From: Lachnospira sp. UBA4346
GTDB lineage: Bacteria > Bacillota > Clostridia > Lachnospirales > Lachnospiraceae
Length of the DNA: 64,000 nucleotides
Assembly: GCA_002394205.1 (NCBI GenBank)
Contig: DGTC01000020.1
Span: 40,975-104,974 of the forward strand
Direction of reading: 5' to 3'
The stretch's first letter is position 1; each line of letters opens with the position of its first letter. The position numbers and the translations under genes are program-made. Under the pieces are notes generated by a model. That model saw only the letters and a program-made list of their open reading frames with translations, made no database searches and was not told the DNA's origin. Below, one piece after another: positions 55,466 through 64,000 of this stretch.

Positions 55466-56533
55466 TTGAGAATAAAGTTGGCTATTTTAGAAAAGGACGA
55501 GGAATATTTAAGAAGGATAACGTCTGCATTTGAGCGGGGATATTCTGATAAATTGGAGGTGTTTGGTTTTACAGATGAAACTACGGCACTGAATAGTATT
55601 CAAAAACAGAATATTGATGTATTTCTTGTAAATGAATGTTTTTCCATTCAAATGGAAGAAATAGGAGGATTGTGTGGATTTGCATATCTTGTGGATTCTT
55701 CGGATGTTCAATCGTTAAGAGAGCAGAGAGCTATTGGAAAGTATCAGATGGTAGATCAGATATATAAGCAGATTTTAGATATTTTTGCAGAGAATAATTC
55801 CGTAGTTACTTCATCATTTAGCAGCAATAGCGGAATGAAAATTATTGTAATCGTATCAGCCGCAGGAGGAGTGGGAAGTTCGACGGTAGCTTCGTCACTG
55901 GCACATCGACTGGCATTAGAACAAAGAAGTGTACTTTATTTGGATTTACAGACATTTAGCAGTGTAGACAATATTTTTACGGGAAATGGAACAATGAATA
56001 TGAGTGATTTGATTTATGCACTCAAAGGTAAAAATAACAATATTCAATTTAAATTACAAAGTATTGTAGAGCAGGATCAGTCGGGTGTGTGTTACGTAAG
56101 TGGCTGTAAGAATGCGTTGGATATAGAGGAATTGAATTCTGAAGATATTGAAAAGTTAGTACAGGCAATTGATGCATCAAATACATATGGATATCTTGTG
56201 ATAGATTCAAACTTCAGCTTTAAGAAAGAGCAGCAGATGTTATTATCCTATGCTGATACAATCATAATGATATCGGACGGAACAGAAATTGCAAATGTGA
56301 AAACGATGGCTGCATTGGATTCTTTAGAAATATTAGATCAACATCATAAGAATAAAGTGATTCCGAAAGTCAGATTATTATATAACAGATTTGGAAGCAA
56401 GACAGGTCAGCTAATGAATCGTGAAGATGTGATTACACTTGGAGGAATTCCAAAATTTGAAGGGATAGATACCCATCAGCTTGCACAACAGATAGCAACC
56501 ATGGCTGTGCTGGATGATGTGATTCAGATATAG
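55466..56533 (+). CDS. tadZ: TadZ/CpaE-like pilus assembly ATPase
   Basis: 355 residues starting at TTG after GAGGTGG. N-terminal receiver-like domain (~1-115) lacking a convincing phospho-acceptor set, then a MinD/ParA-type ATPase with the deviant Walker A SAAGGVGSSTVASSLA and VLYLDLQTF. TadZ places the Tad secretion machine in the cell. First gene of the pilus operon. Confidence 0.87.
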   Translation: MRIKLAILEKDEEYLRRITSAFERGYSDKLEVFGFTDETTALNSIQKQNIDVFLVNECFSIQMEEIGGLCGFAYLVDSSDVQSLREQRAIGKYQMVDQIYKQILDIFAENNSVVTSSFSSNSGMKIIVIVSAAGGVGSSTVASSLAHRLALEQRSVLYLDLQTFSSVDNIFTGNGTMNMSDLIYALKGKNNNIQFKLQSIVEQDQSGVCYVSGCKNALDIEELNSEDIEKLVQAIDASNTYGYLVIDSNFSFKKEQQMLLSYADTIIMISDGTEIANVKTMAALDSLEILDQHHKNKVIPKVRLLYNRFGSKTGQLMNREDVITLGGIPKFEGIDTHQLAQQIATMAVLDDVIQI

Positions 56534-56554
56534 TGTTGAGGAGTACATAAGAAG

Positions 56555-57793
56555 ATGGATGAAGAAAGAGAGCAGCAGTTAATTGCATCAATTAAACAAT
56601 ATATTGCTGATAATTTAGTAGTCGCAAGATTGTCTGATGAAGAATTAGAAGAACAGATTGAAGCGATTGAAGAAATGTATCTGCAGGGACAATACATTCC
56701 GATTGAAAAAAGGGTATCAATTGTAGAACAGGTATATAGCTCTATTCGTGGTTTGGGATTACTAGATACGATTATGAAAGATGACAATATTACGGAAGTT
56801 ATGATCAATGGACCGGATAATATTTTTGTTGAGCAAAAAGGCCGGTTAACGAAATTGGACAAACATTTTGAAGATGAGCGAAAATTAGAAGATGTCATTC
56901 AGCGAATTGTCGGTATGGCAGGTCGAGAAGTTAATCAGGCAAATCCAATTGTAGATACCCGTTTGCCGGATGGCTCCCGTGTAAATGTAGTTCTGCCTCC
57001 GATTGCATTATGTGGTCCTACAATGACAATTAGAAAGTTTTCAAAGACACCAATGACAATTGAAAGATTGATTCAGTATGGTTCTTTAACAAGAGAAATT
57101 GCAGATAAATTAGAGTTATTAGTTCGTGCAAAATATAACATCTTTATATCAGGTGGTACCGGTTCGGGTAAGACAACATTCTTAAATGCATTATCTAACT
57201 ATATTCCAGAAGACGAACGAGTTATTACAATTGAAGATTCAGCAGAATTGCAGATTACCAGAGTAAGGAACCTGGTGCGTATGGAAACGAGAAACGCAAA
57301 CAGTTCGGGAGTTGGTGCAATTACCATTAGAGATCTGATTAAATCCTCGCTGCGAATGAGACCGGAGCGTATAGTAGTCGGAGAAGTTCGAGGCGGAGAA
57401 GCCCTGGATATGTTACAGGCAATGAACACAGGACACGATGGTTCATTATCAACAGGACATGCCAATTCAACGAAGGATATGTTAAGCCGATTAGAGACGA
57501 TGGTATTACAAGGTGCGGAGGGACTTCCATTGGAGGCGATTCGACAGCAGATTGCATCGGCGGTAGATATTATTATTCATTTGTCCAGATTGAGAGATAA
57601 ATCGAGAAAGACGATGGAGATAACAGAAGTGCTGGGATATAAAGATGGAGAAATACAGTTGAATCCACTTTATGTATTTGAAGAAGATGAGAACTCTACA
57701 TTAGAGAAAGTATCAGGTCATCTGGTTCGAACAGAGAATAAGATGCAGAATGATTTTAAATTAATTCTGTCGGGTATTAAAGAAACAATTTAA
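56555..57793 (+). CDS. tadA: TadA/CpaF-type secretion ATPase
   Basis: 412 residues. N-terminal helical domain, then RecA-like ATPase: NIFISGGTGSGKTTFLNAL (Walker A), EDSAELQ (Asp box), RMRPERIVVGEVRGGEALDM (Walker B region) and STGHANSTKDMLSRLE (His box). Powers Flp pilus assembly as a hexamer on the inner membrane face. Confidence 0.96.
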   Translation: MDEEREQQLIASIKQYIADNLVVARLSDEELEEQIEAIEEMYLQGQYIPIEKRVSIVEQVYSSIRGLGLLDTIMKDDNITEVMINGPDNIFVEQKGRLTKLDKHFEDERKLEDVIQRIVGMAGREVNQANPIVDTRLPDGSRVNVVLPPIALCGPTMTIRKFSKTPMTIERLIQYGSLTREIADKLELLVRAKYNIFISGGTGSGKTTFLNALSNYIPEDERVITIEDSAELQITRVRNLVRMETRNANSSGVGAITIRDLIKSSLRMRPERIVVGEVRGGEALDMLQAMNTGHDGSLSTGHANSTKDMLSRLETMVLQGAEGLPLEAIRQQIASAVDIIIHLSRLRDKSRKTMEITEVLGYKDGEIQLNPLYVFEEDENSTLEKVSGHLVRTENKMQNDFKLILSGIKETI

Positions 57794-57809
57794 AGTATGG
57801 AGATTGTAC

Positions 57810-58598
57810 ATGGCGAAGAAGAAAGAAAAATATGTTCCGATTCAAGGGCTTATGGGGATTGGAGAAGACTATAATGTCTATAATATGAAACTGAAAGAAA
57901 AGATTATCGGCTACCTGATTGGTTTTGCAGGAAGTGCATTTGCAGCACAGATTATGTTTGGCGTACCGGTTGCAAGCCTGATATTAGGTGCGTGTATTGG
58001 ATTTGCAGCGATTCCCGTATATAAGAAGCATTTATTTCGTAAGCGCGTCAAGGCAATAACGATGCAGTTTCGAGATATGTTGGATTCGCTGAGTAATTCA
58101 TTTGCAGCAGGTAAGAATACATCTATGGCATTTTCAGATGTATACAATGATATGGCAATCGCTTATGGCGAGAAGGCAATTATTGTTAAAGAAGTTGGAA
58201 TCATTGTAAATGGACTTGCCAATAATTATACGATTGAAGATTTGTTAAAAAATATGGCAGAACGTTGTGGAGTCGGAGATATGGCAAGTTTTGCAGAAAC
58301 GTTTGGTGTATGTAACCGACTGGGTGGTAACTTAAAAAAGATTGTTGGTGACAGTAGGGACATTATCAATGATAAGTTAGAAATCGAAATGGAAATACAG
58401 ACGATGGTTTCATCAAACAAGAATGAAATTAATATTCTATGTGTTATTCCGCTTGTTATTGTGTTAGCAATGAAATTAATGGGAAATGATGCAATTACTG
58501 CGAATACACCATCGAATGTAGTGGTCAAGTTTATTGCTGTTGGAATCTTTATGGTTGCTTATATATTGGGACAGAAAATTACAGATATCAAAGTGTGA
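57810..58598 (+). CDS. tadB: TadB-like pilus platform protein
   Basis: 262 residues from the ATG after GGAG; a TTG six bases upstream is not needed. Type II secretion system F domain: helices near ~35-65, a cytoplasmic helical core (FRDMLDSLSNSFAAGKNTSMAF; FAETFGVCNRLGGNLKKIV) and two C-terminal helices. Forms the inner-membrane platform with TadC. Confidence 0.87.
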   Translation: MAKKKEKYVPIQGLMGIGEDYNVYNMKLKEKIIGYLIGFAGSAFAAQIMFGVPVASLILGACIGFAAIPVYKKHLFRKRVKAITMQFRDMLDSLSNSFAAGKNTSMAFSDVYNDMAIAYGEKAIIVKEVGIIVNGLANNYTIEDLLKNMAERCGVGDMASFAETFGVCNRLGGNLKKIVGDSRDIINDKLEIEMEIQTMVSSNKNEINILCVIPLVIVLAMKLMGNDAITANTPSNVVVKFIAVGIFMVAYILGQKITDIKV

Positions 58599-58611
58599 AG
58601 GGAGTATGTAA

Positions 58612-59481
58612 ATGGATTATACATTGACATATGTGTTAGCAGGAGTAGGAACATTGTTTGTGTTGATATGGGCAGTTCTGTTCTTCAAATACAAAGATAA
58701 ATATGATGATATGCTTCAGGTATTGAATACAAATCAATATCCGCTATGTGAACTATATTACATTGGATTAGGTGTAATTGATATGTTTCATATTAATATG
58801 AATTCGACAATGGGAAGAAGAAAAGAGAAAAGAATTGCACAGATTTATGGAGAACGGTATGCATCCTTTTATCACTATTGTATTTTGGGTGGACAGATTA
58901 CATATATTTTGACGTTTGTACCAGTATGTTGCTTTTTATCAGCGTTACTTCAGGATAAAATGTTAGCAGTTGTGTGTTTCGTTATGGTATTTGTACTTGT
59001 GTATTATCTGGATATGCGAATTAATAATGCGGTTGATCAACGAAAAGATGAGATTTTGTCGGAATATCCGGAAGTTTTGTCAAAGCTGACGTTATTAATC
59101 AATGCAGGTATGGTTGTAAGAGAAGCATGGAAGCAGGTGGCATATACCGGAGATAGTGCACTGTATCAGGAGATGCAGATTGCCAGTGAAGAGATGAATA
59201 ATGGTGTCTCAGAAATTGATGCACTGTATAATTTCAGTCAGCGTTGTGTATTAAAAGAGATTCGTAAGTTTGCATCAATCCTATCCCAGAATCTGCAGAA
59301 AGGTGGCAGTGAACTGACACTGAGTTTGAGATATATGAATACAGAGAGCTGGGAAGAAAAGAAAAATATGGCAAAAAGAAAGGGAGAAGCAGCAGGTCAG
59401 AAGCTGATGATTCCTTTGATGATGATATTTGTAGGAATTTTAATGATGATCATGGTACCGATTTTTACAAATATGTTTTAA
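58612..59481 (+). CDS. tadC: TadC-like pilus platform protein
   Basis: 289 residues. Helices at ~5-25 and ~100-140, a GspF-like core (LSEYPEVLSKLTLLINAGMV; LRYMNTESWEEKKNMAKRKGE), and a C-terminal hydrophobic pair (LMIPLMMIFVGILMMIMVPIF). It lies 13 bp after tadB. Confidence 0.87.
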   Translation: MDYTLTYVLAGVGTLFVLIWAVLFFKYKDKYDDMLQVLNTNQYPLCELYYIGLGVIDMFHINMNSTMGRRKEKRIAQIYGERYASFYHYCILGGQITYILTFVPVCCFLSALLQDKMLAVVCFVMVFVLVYYLDMRINNAVDQRKDEILSEYPEVLSKLTLLINAGMVVREAWKQVAYTGDSALYQEMQIASEEMNNGVSEIDALYNFSQRCVLKEIRKFASILSQNLQKGGSELTLSLRYMNTESWEEKKNMAKRKGEAAGQKLMIPLMMIFVGILMMIMVPIFTNMF

Positions 59482-59543
59482 ATTAGGTTTCAGAGGTATA
59501 TGCCTTTTGAGATAAATATTTATAGATAAATGGAGGAAAGAAC

Positions 59544-59777
59544 ATGTTAGATAAGTTAGAACATGCATATTTTGTAGGAAAAGCAAAATGTATCGCAGCT
59601 TTTCATAATGAGCGAGGAGAAGTTAATATCATTGCAGTAATTTTGTTGGTATTAGTAGCAATTGCTTTAGCAGCCTTATTTAAGGATCGTATTGTAAAGG
59701 TGGTAAATAGTTTGTTTGAAAAGATTGATAAGAATATTGAATCAACAGATTTGATGGATAAACCAGCGCCTAAATAA
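59544..59777 (+). CDS. flp: Flp1-type IVb pilin-like protein
   Basis: 77 residues. An N-terminal leader (~28 residues) precedes ERGEVNIIAVILLVLVAIAL, a hydrophobic pilin helix, then a short charged tail. It fits the Flp pilin position in a Tad locus and the Firmicute Flp1 pattern, where a prepilin peptidase cuts before the helix. TGGAGGAAAG site. Confidence 0.8.
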   Translation: MLDKLEHAYFVGKAKCIAAFHNERGEVNIIAVILLVLVAIALAALFKDRIVKVVNSLFEKIDKNIESTDLMDKPAPK

Positions 59778-59867
59778 ATTATTACTACAATTAATGGAAA
59801 TGGTTTAGTGCATACTGATAGTTGTTTTATAGTACCTCATCCATCAGTGTGTGTTGGAGGATTTATT

Positions 59868-60581
59868 TTGAATACATGCAATGTAATAAAAAGATTACAG
59901 GCAGAAGAGGGTGTGGCTTCTATTATAGAAGCTACACTTATTATGCCGTTAATAACATTAATCGTGGGTGCATTGTTATATATGGGGTGTTATGTCGTTC
60001 AGGCGGTTACCATGTATAGCTATTCACAGAGAATGGCAGTGGAAGCTGCGAGGGTTATTGCATATCCGGGGTATGAGAAATTTGGAGATTTATCGAATAC
60101 AGTAGACTTCGTTAGTATAGAATCGACAAGTATCCAGTCTATTTTTGGACAGGATTTAAACCCGTACAGATATTTTAGTCATTCTATGTTGTCAGATACA
60201 CAGAAAACAAGTATGGTGAAATGTGTGACACGTTTGGTTGACGATAACGCATTTATCCAGTCAAATGCGTCTTCCTGTACGATTGAGGCGACCAATAATA
60301 TTTTTAACAGAAAAGTTGAAGTGGTTGTTACAAAATCGCTTCCGGTGCCGGATTGGCTGGAGTTTATTGGAGTGGATCCAAATTCAATGGATTTAAAAGT
60401 GTCGGCGGTTGCGGTTACGTCAGATCCATCTGAGTTTGTTCGAAATACAGATATGGTATTCGATGTGGCATCTTTCATAGCGGATACATTTAAAATTGGA
60501 AATAAGACGATATCAGAACATATCGATGTATATAAAAAGAAGTTTAGTGATATGAAGGCGAAATTTAAGGTAGAAGCCTGA
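59868..60581 (+). CDS. tadE: TadE-like minor pseudopilin
   Basis: 237 residues from a TTG 7 bp after GGAGG; the GTG 60 bases upstream has no site and would add a cysteine-rich stretch. The N-terminus has the TadE-like helix EEGVASIIEATLIMPLITLI and then YSYSQRMAVEAARVIAYPG. The rest is an outer-face domain. TadE proteins are minor pilins of the Tad machine. Confidence 0.82.
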   Translation: MNTCNVIKRLQAEEGVASIIEATLIMPLITLIVGALLYMGCYVVQAVTMYSYSQRMAVEAARVIAYPGYEKFGDLSNTVDFVSIESTSIQSIFGQDLNPYRYFSHSMLSDTQKTSMVKCVTRLVDDNAFIQSNASSCTIEATNNIFNRKVEVVVTKSLPVPDWLEFIGVDPNSMDLKVSAVAVTSDPSEFVRNTDMVFDVASFIADTFKIGNKTISEHIDVYKKKFSDMKAKFKVEA

Positions 60582-60600
60582 TACGAGGGAGGATGAAAAT

Positions 60601-63600
60601 ATGTTAAAGTTATGTCACCAATGTCGTGGCGCAATTTCTGTATTATTAGTGCTGATCATGCTTCCAATGTTTATTTTTGCCGGATTGTGTGTAGATGGAA
60701 CACGTGTTACAGCTGCCAAATCCAATGTATCAGGAGCAGGTGATCTCGCCATCAATGCAGCGTTATCAGAGTATGATGATGATTTGCATGACATTTATGG
60801 AGTCTTTGCGGTATCAAAGTCCATGGATGATTTACAGAAGAATGTAACCAAATACTTTGAAAATACGATTAATGGAAGTGAGGCATTACAGGGAACAGAT
60901 TCCTATACGCGTAATTTTATTGATAGTGTTGTTAGCAGTATCTTTTCAGGGGAAGAGATGGATTTTAACAACATTATTGATACACAATTAGAAGACGACT
61001 CATTCCAACTGTCAGCAGTCAAAGAATCATCAATTGCACGTCCGCAGGTATTTAAAAGACAGCTTGTAGAGTATATGAAGTTCCGGGGGCCGGTAAATTT
61101 AGGAAAAGGAATGCTTACGAAGCTAGGAGTCTTAGGAGACGGAGCAAAGCAGTCGAAAGCATTACAATCTAAATTGGATTATGAAGAGAAACTTGATGAT
61201 GTTGGTGATTCATGTGAACAGGCATACAAGGCTATAAAGAAATATAATCAAGATGTGCAGGGAACAATTTATGAACAAGGTGATATAAAGAATCGTTACA
61301 ATAATAGTGTTAAATCTACATTTGATCATTTTACACAGATGACACAGTATATTGTTGCATATCTAAATACTGATATGGAAGATACCGCAGTAAAAATTGA
61401 TCTGGGTTATAGGAATGATGTAAGGTCACGACTTAATGATCTCAGTGGTAAGGATAGACTTGATGAATTAGAAACTATTCTTCGAGAAAAGGATTATATA
61501 AAATTCACACGTAAATCAGATGTTGTATCTTCATCAGAGGTGGGGCTGGAAAGAAAAATAATCAAGTTGGATGATGCAGATACAAGCTCATTTCAGCAGC
61601 AGTTTGATTACGTTGTAGAGGTTATTGATAATTATCAAGATTACAACAGGTTGTATACATTGTATCAGATGTATGATGAATGTTATAAGGATTTTAAAAA
61701 GACGGATGAATATAGTGAGTTATCAGAAGAAGAGCAAGATGCATATAAAGATATTGATGGTATTATAGCCAAGTATGCAGATAAGGGGGATTCGTCGTGT
61801 TCTATCGTAGAACATGTAAATAAAGCTACAGAATTTCGAAAAAACTGGAAAGAAGATAAGGCATCAGAAGAAGGAAACAGCGGACGAGTGGAATTGTATC
61901 AGTGGCTGTCACCATTATCTGTGTTTATCGGCGACTTGGATACAGCAATTAATAAATTAAAAAATGTTCTGAGTGAAATTGATGATTTACAGGTAAAGAG
62001 AGGAGCCTGGGATGCATCAATACAGGAATTAAAAGACGGAACAGTAAAAACAACCATGAAAGGTGATTTTGAAGGGAGTGCGAAAGCGTTAAATAGAGAT
62101 GCAGTAAATGCACTTATTGCAGATATTGAGAAGAATAAATCATTCTATGAACAGCTCAAAGGGCATGTTGAGCAGAATACATATTATGAAAAACAGATTG
62201 CAACAGAAGTATCGGGTGGAAGCTATTATGAACAGTATTATTCATTCATGGAGAGCGGAGAAAGACATAGCTTTGGAGAAGTTGAAAGCTGTGCAGATAC
62301 TTATATAGTAGATCATTATATAGCATCAAATTGTACGGAGGAATCAGATGGAATAGGGCAGATAAAATCAGGGCAATTCTTTGAGTATCTGGAAAGAATT
62401 TATGGTGGAGTTCATAGCGATGAATCTGATGCTGAGAAGACAGAAGCAAAGGCAAAGAAGAAGGCTATTATAAGGGCAGGAAATAAGGGAACAGAAAAAG
62501 ATGTAGAGGTAGCAGAAGTAGCAGAAGCTGGCACTAGTATTCAGGATAAAATCGGAATTCAAGCAGATTTAAATGAAGTATTACAAGATAAATCGGAAGG
62601 TGGAGATGAAGGAAATCTTCAAGAAGTTGATGCAGATGGAGATAATAAGAAAGTTTCTAAGAATCTAAAGGATAATTTGGGAAATGTGGCATCTGTATTA
62701 AGCAATTTGGAAAGAATTCTTGAGAATGCCAGAGATAATCTGTATATAGAAGAGTATGTAACAGAGGTATTTAGCTGTTATACATCTCCTTATACAGCCA
62801 AGGATGGGCAGGTTGTCTCTCAGTTGAATAAGAAGAATTTTTTGGATAATCACCAATTCTATAGAAGTGAAGTGGAATATATTTTGTTTCATAAATCGAC
62901 ACCAGAGGAGAATTTAAAGGCTGCAAAGGCTTCCATCTTTGCAATTCGATTTCTATTAAATAGTTTGTATGCGTTTTCAGCGGCAGATTTACGTGGGTAT
63001 ACACTCAGTGTTGCAACAGCCATAGCAGGATGGACGGGATTTGGTGTGCCAATTGTGCAATCACTCCTTACGCTGTCTCTTGCAATGGGAGAATCCCTTG
63101 TAGATATAAATGCATTGTTAGAAGGCAAAGATGTTGCATTATATAAGACACAAGATACGTGGACGCTTTCTGTCAGTAAATTGGCACAGAAAGTATCAGG
63201 GGAGTTAGAAACTACGATTACGAGTGCTGTTGCAAAGCAGGTTACAGATGTGTTTGATAAAATAGAAAACACAGCTTATGACCAGATGGATTCAATCAAT
63301 TCAAGTGTTGAAAAATATACAGAACAAACGACAAATTCTATACGTGATTCGATAACTGCCAGTATTGTGAATCCATTGAGTAAGAAGATGTTGGATTTGA
63401 TTGGCTCGTCTTATTCATTGGACGATGGAGAGATTGCAGGACGAATAGATGAAGTGTTGAATGTAGTTGAACAAGGTGCAGCTGGCACAGGAGTTATGGG
63501 AGAAATCACACAGGAAGCAGTAGAATTGGTAAGAAATACTTATAAAATGCAACTTGTAACTTTAGTAAAAGAGCAATATGAAAATTATAAAGCTATGGGA

Positions 63601-64000
63601 CAAAGTGCGGTAGAGAGTATCACGAATGCAATTAATAAAAAAATGGAAACTATTACAAACCAGGTAAATAATAAAGTTGTTAGTATGGCAAATTCTGCGA
63701 ATGATAAATTGAAATCAGAGGTTAGCACAATTCTTGCAAAAGGAGAAGAAGCTGTTCAGTCTACCGCAAAGCAGGAAATTTCAAGAGCAATTGAAAAATA
63801 TAATTGTCAGTTAGCAGGAACAACAGCAAATGACAATGGAACAGAGGTAGATAAGAGCAAAGATAAAACAGGTCTTGCCGGTGGTATTACGATGAATTAT
63901 AAAGAGTATCTAAAAGTATTCGCTTTGATATCTACGATGGCAAATCAGAATGGAGTGTTATCTAGAACGATAGAGATGATTCAGACCAATGTAGCAAAAA
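60601..64000 (+). CDS. Very long TadG-like (DUF5702-type) pilus-locus protein, 5' part
   Basis: At least 1133 codons, still open at the end of the window. The start is MLKLCHQCRGAISVLLVLIM, a short leader then one hydrophobic helix (CRGAISVLLVLIMLPMFIFA), like TadG/DUF5702 proteins of Firmicute Tad loci. The remainder is polar, helix-rich and long for the family, with coiled-coil-like stretches (for example nt 61160-62250). A second hydrophobic patch lies near nt 62990-63100. GGGAGG site 8 bp before the ATG. Likely a large minor pilin or surface spike. Confidence 0.8.
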   Translation, partial: MLKLCHQCRGAISVLLVLIMLPMFIFAGLCVDGTRVTAAKSNVSGAGDLAINAALSEYDDDLHDIYGVFAVSKSMDDLQKNVTKYFENTINGSEALQGTDSYTRNFIDSVVSSIFSGEEMDFNNIIDTQLEDDSFQLSAVKESSIARPQVFKRQLVEYMKFRGPVNLGKGMLTKLGVLGDGAKQSKALQSKLDYEEKLDDVGDSCEQAYKAIKKYNQDVQGTIYEQGDIKNRYNNSVKSTFDHFTQMTQYIVAYLNTDMEDTAVKIDLGYRNDVRSRLNDLSGKDRLDELETILREKDYIKFTRKSDVVSSSEVGLERKIIKLDDADTSSFQQQFDYVVEVIDNYQDYNRLYTLYQMYDECYKDFKKTDEYSELSEEEQDAYKDIDGIIAKYADKGDSSCSIVEHVNKATEFRKNWKEDKASEEGNSGRVELYQWLSPLSVFIGDLDTAINKLKNVLSEIDDLQVKRGAWDASIQELKDGTVKTTMKGDFEGSAKALNRDAVNALIADIEKNKSFYEQLKGHVEQNTYYEKQIATEVSGGSYYEQYYSFMESGERHSFGEVESCADTYIVDHYIASNCTEESDGIGQIKSGQFFEYLERIYGGVHSDESDAEKTEAKAKKKAIIRAGNKGTEKDVEVAEVAEAGTSIQDKIGIQADLNEVLQDKSEGGDEGNLQEVDADGDNKKVSKNLKDNLGNVASVLSNLERILENARDNLYIEEYVTEVFSCYTSPYTAKDGQVVSQLNKKNFLDNHQFYRSEVEYILFHKSTPEENLKAAKASIFAIRFLLNSLYAFSAADLRGYTLSVATAIAGWTGFGVPIVQSLLTLSLAMGESLVDINALLEGKDVALYKTQDTWTLSVSKLAQKVSGELETTITSAVAKQVTDVFDKIENTAYDQMDSINSSVEKYTEQTTNSIRDSITASIVNPLSKKMLDLIGSSYSLDDGEIAGRIDEVLNVVEQGAAGTGVMGEITQEAVELVRNTYKMQLVTLVKEQYENYKAMGQSAVESITNAINKKMETITNQVNNKVVSMANSANDKLKSEVSTILAKGEEAVQSTAKQEISRAIEKYNCQLAGTTANDNGTEVDKSKDKTGLAGGITMNYKEYLKVFALISTMANQNGVLSRTIEMIQTNVAK

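Noticed and set aside
1..64000. tRNA, rRNA, insertion sequences, prophage
   Set aside because: None recognised by eye; no transposase, integrase or cloverleaf seen. A tRNAscan or Infernal run would settle the RNA part.

Overview
The window looks like chromosomal DNA of a spore-forming, low-GC Gram-positive gut anaerobe of the Clostridia, most likely a Lachnospiraceae member. The signs are AT-rich codon use, sporulation genes (SpoIID- and SpoIIQ-like, CotS-like), reverse-type rubrerythrin with a PerR/Fur partner, a TSCPD-domain protein, a PPi-type phosphofructokinase, an Flp/Tad pilus locus of the Firmicute type, and strong AGGAGG-like ribosome sites. The family assignment is inference; no rRNA or tRNA gene was recognised.

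Layout. 1-2.9 kb: 3' part of a membrane Ser/Thr kinase with a CAP-like outer domain, then an ankyrin-GH43 fusion. 3-6.6 kb: hemolysin III protein (minus strand) and glycogen phosphorylase. 6.8-8.7 kb: spoIID/spoIIQ pair with sigma-E-like and sigma-F-like promoters. 8.75-9.66 kb: a gene-free stretch with structured repeats. 9.66-11.2 kb: a chemotaxis-receptor gene interrupted by one in-frame stop. 11.4-13.5 kb: tag, a PerR-like repressor, rubrerythrin. 13.78-14.26 kb: a promoter-to-terminator unit with no long ORF, carrying six copies of a short hairpin motif. This is the best candidate here for something undescribed. 14.4-17.6 kb: murG, a radical-SAM protein coupled to a TSCPD protein, and mtnN.

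18-26.7 kb is a seven-gene operon for taurine breakdown: iron-type alcohol dehydrogenase (sulfoacetaldehyde reductase), taurine aminotransferase, TauCAB-like ABC importer, glycyl-radical isethionate sulfite-lyase and its activase. Two CRE-like palindromes precede it. The predicted route is taurine to sulfoacetaldehyde to isethionate to sulfite plus acetaldehyde. No sulfite reductase or acetaldehyde dehydrogenase is in the window.

26.8-39.2 kb is mostly housekeeping: pgi, a D-2-hydroxyacid dehydrogenase, a 260-bp tandem repeat array with structured loops, dtd, PPi-phosphofructokinase, HD and Nudix proteins, a flavin reductase-like protein, a LysM-G5-M23 peptidase and murA. 39.5-43 kb: histidine kinase/response regulator and lrgAB. 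43-45.8 kb: a CotS-like protein and a PEGA lipoprotein. 45.9-50.9 kb: a glycan operon (DegT aminotransferase, initiating sugar transferase, GT2, membrane nucleotide-sugar dehydratase). 51.2-54.8 kb: a secreted papain-like protease with seven C-terminal repeats. 54.9-64 kb: an XRE regulator divergent from a Tad pilus operon (tadZ, tadA, tadB, tadC, flp, tadE, and a very long TadG-like protein that runs off the end). A repeated operator-like palindrome sits between the regulator and the operon.
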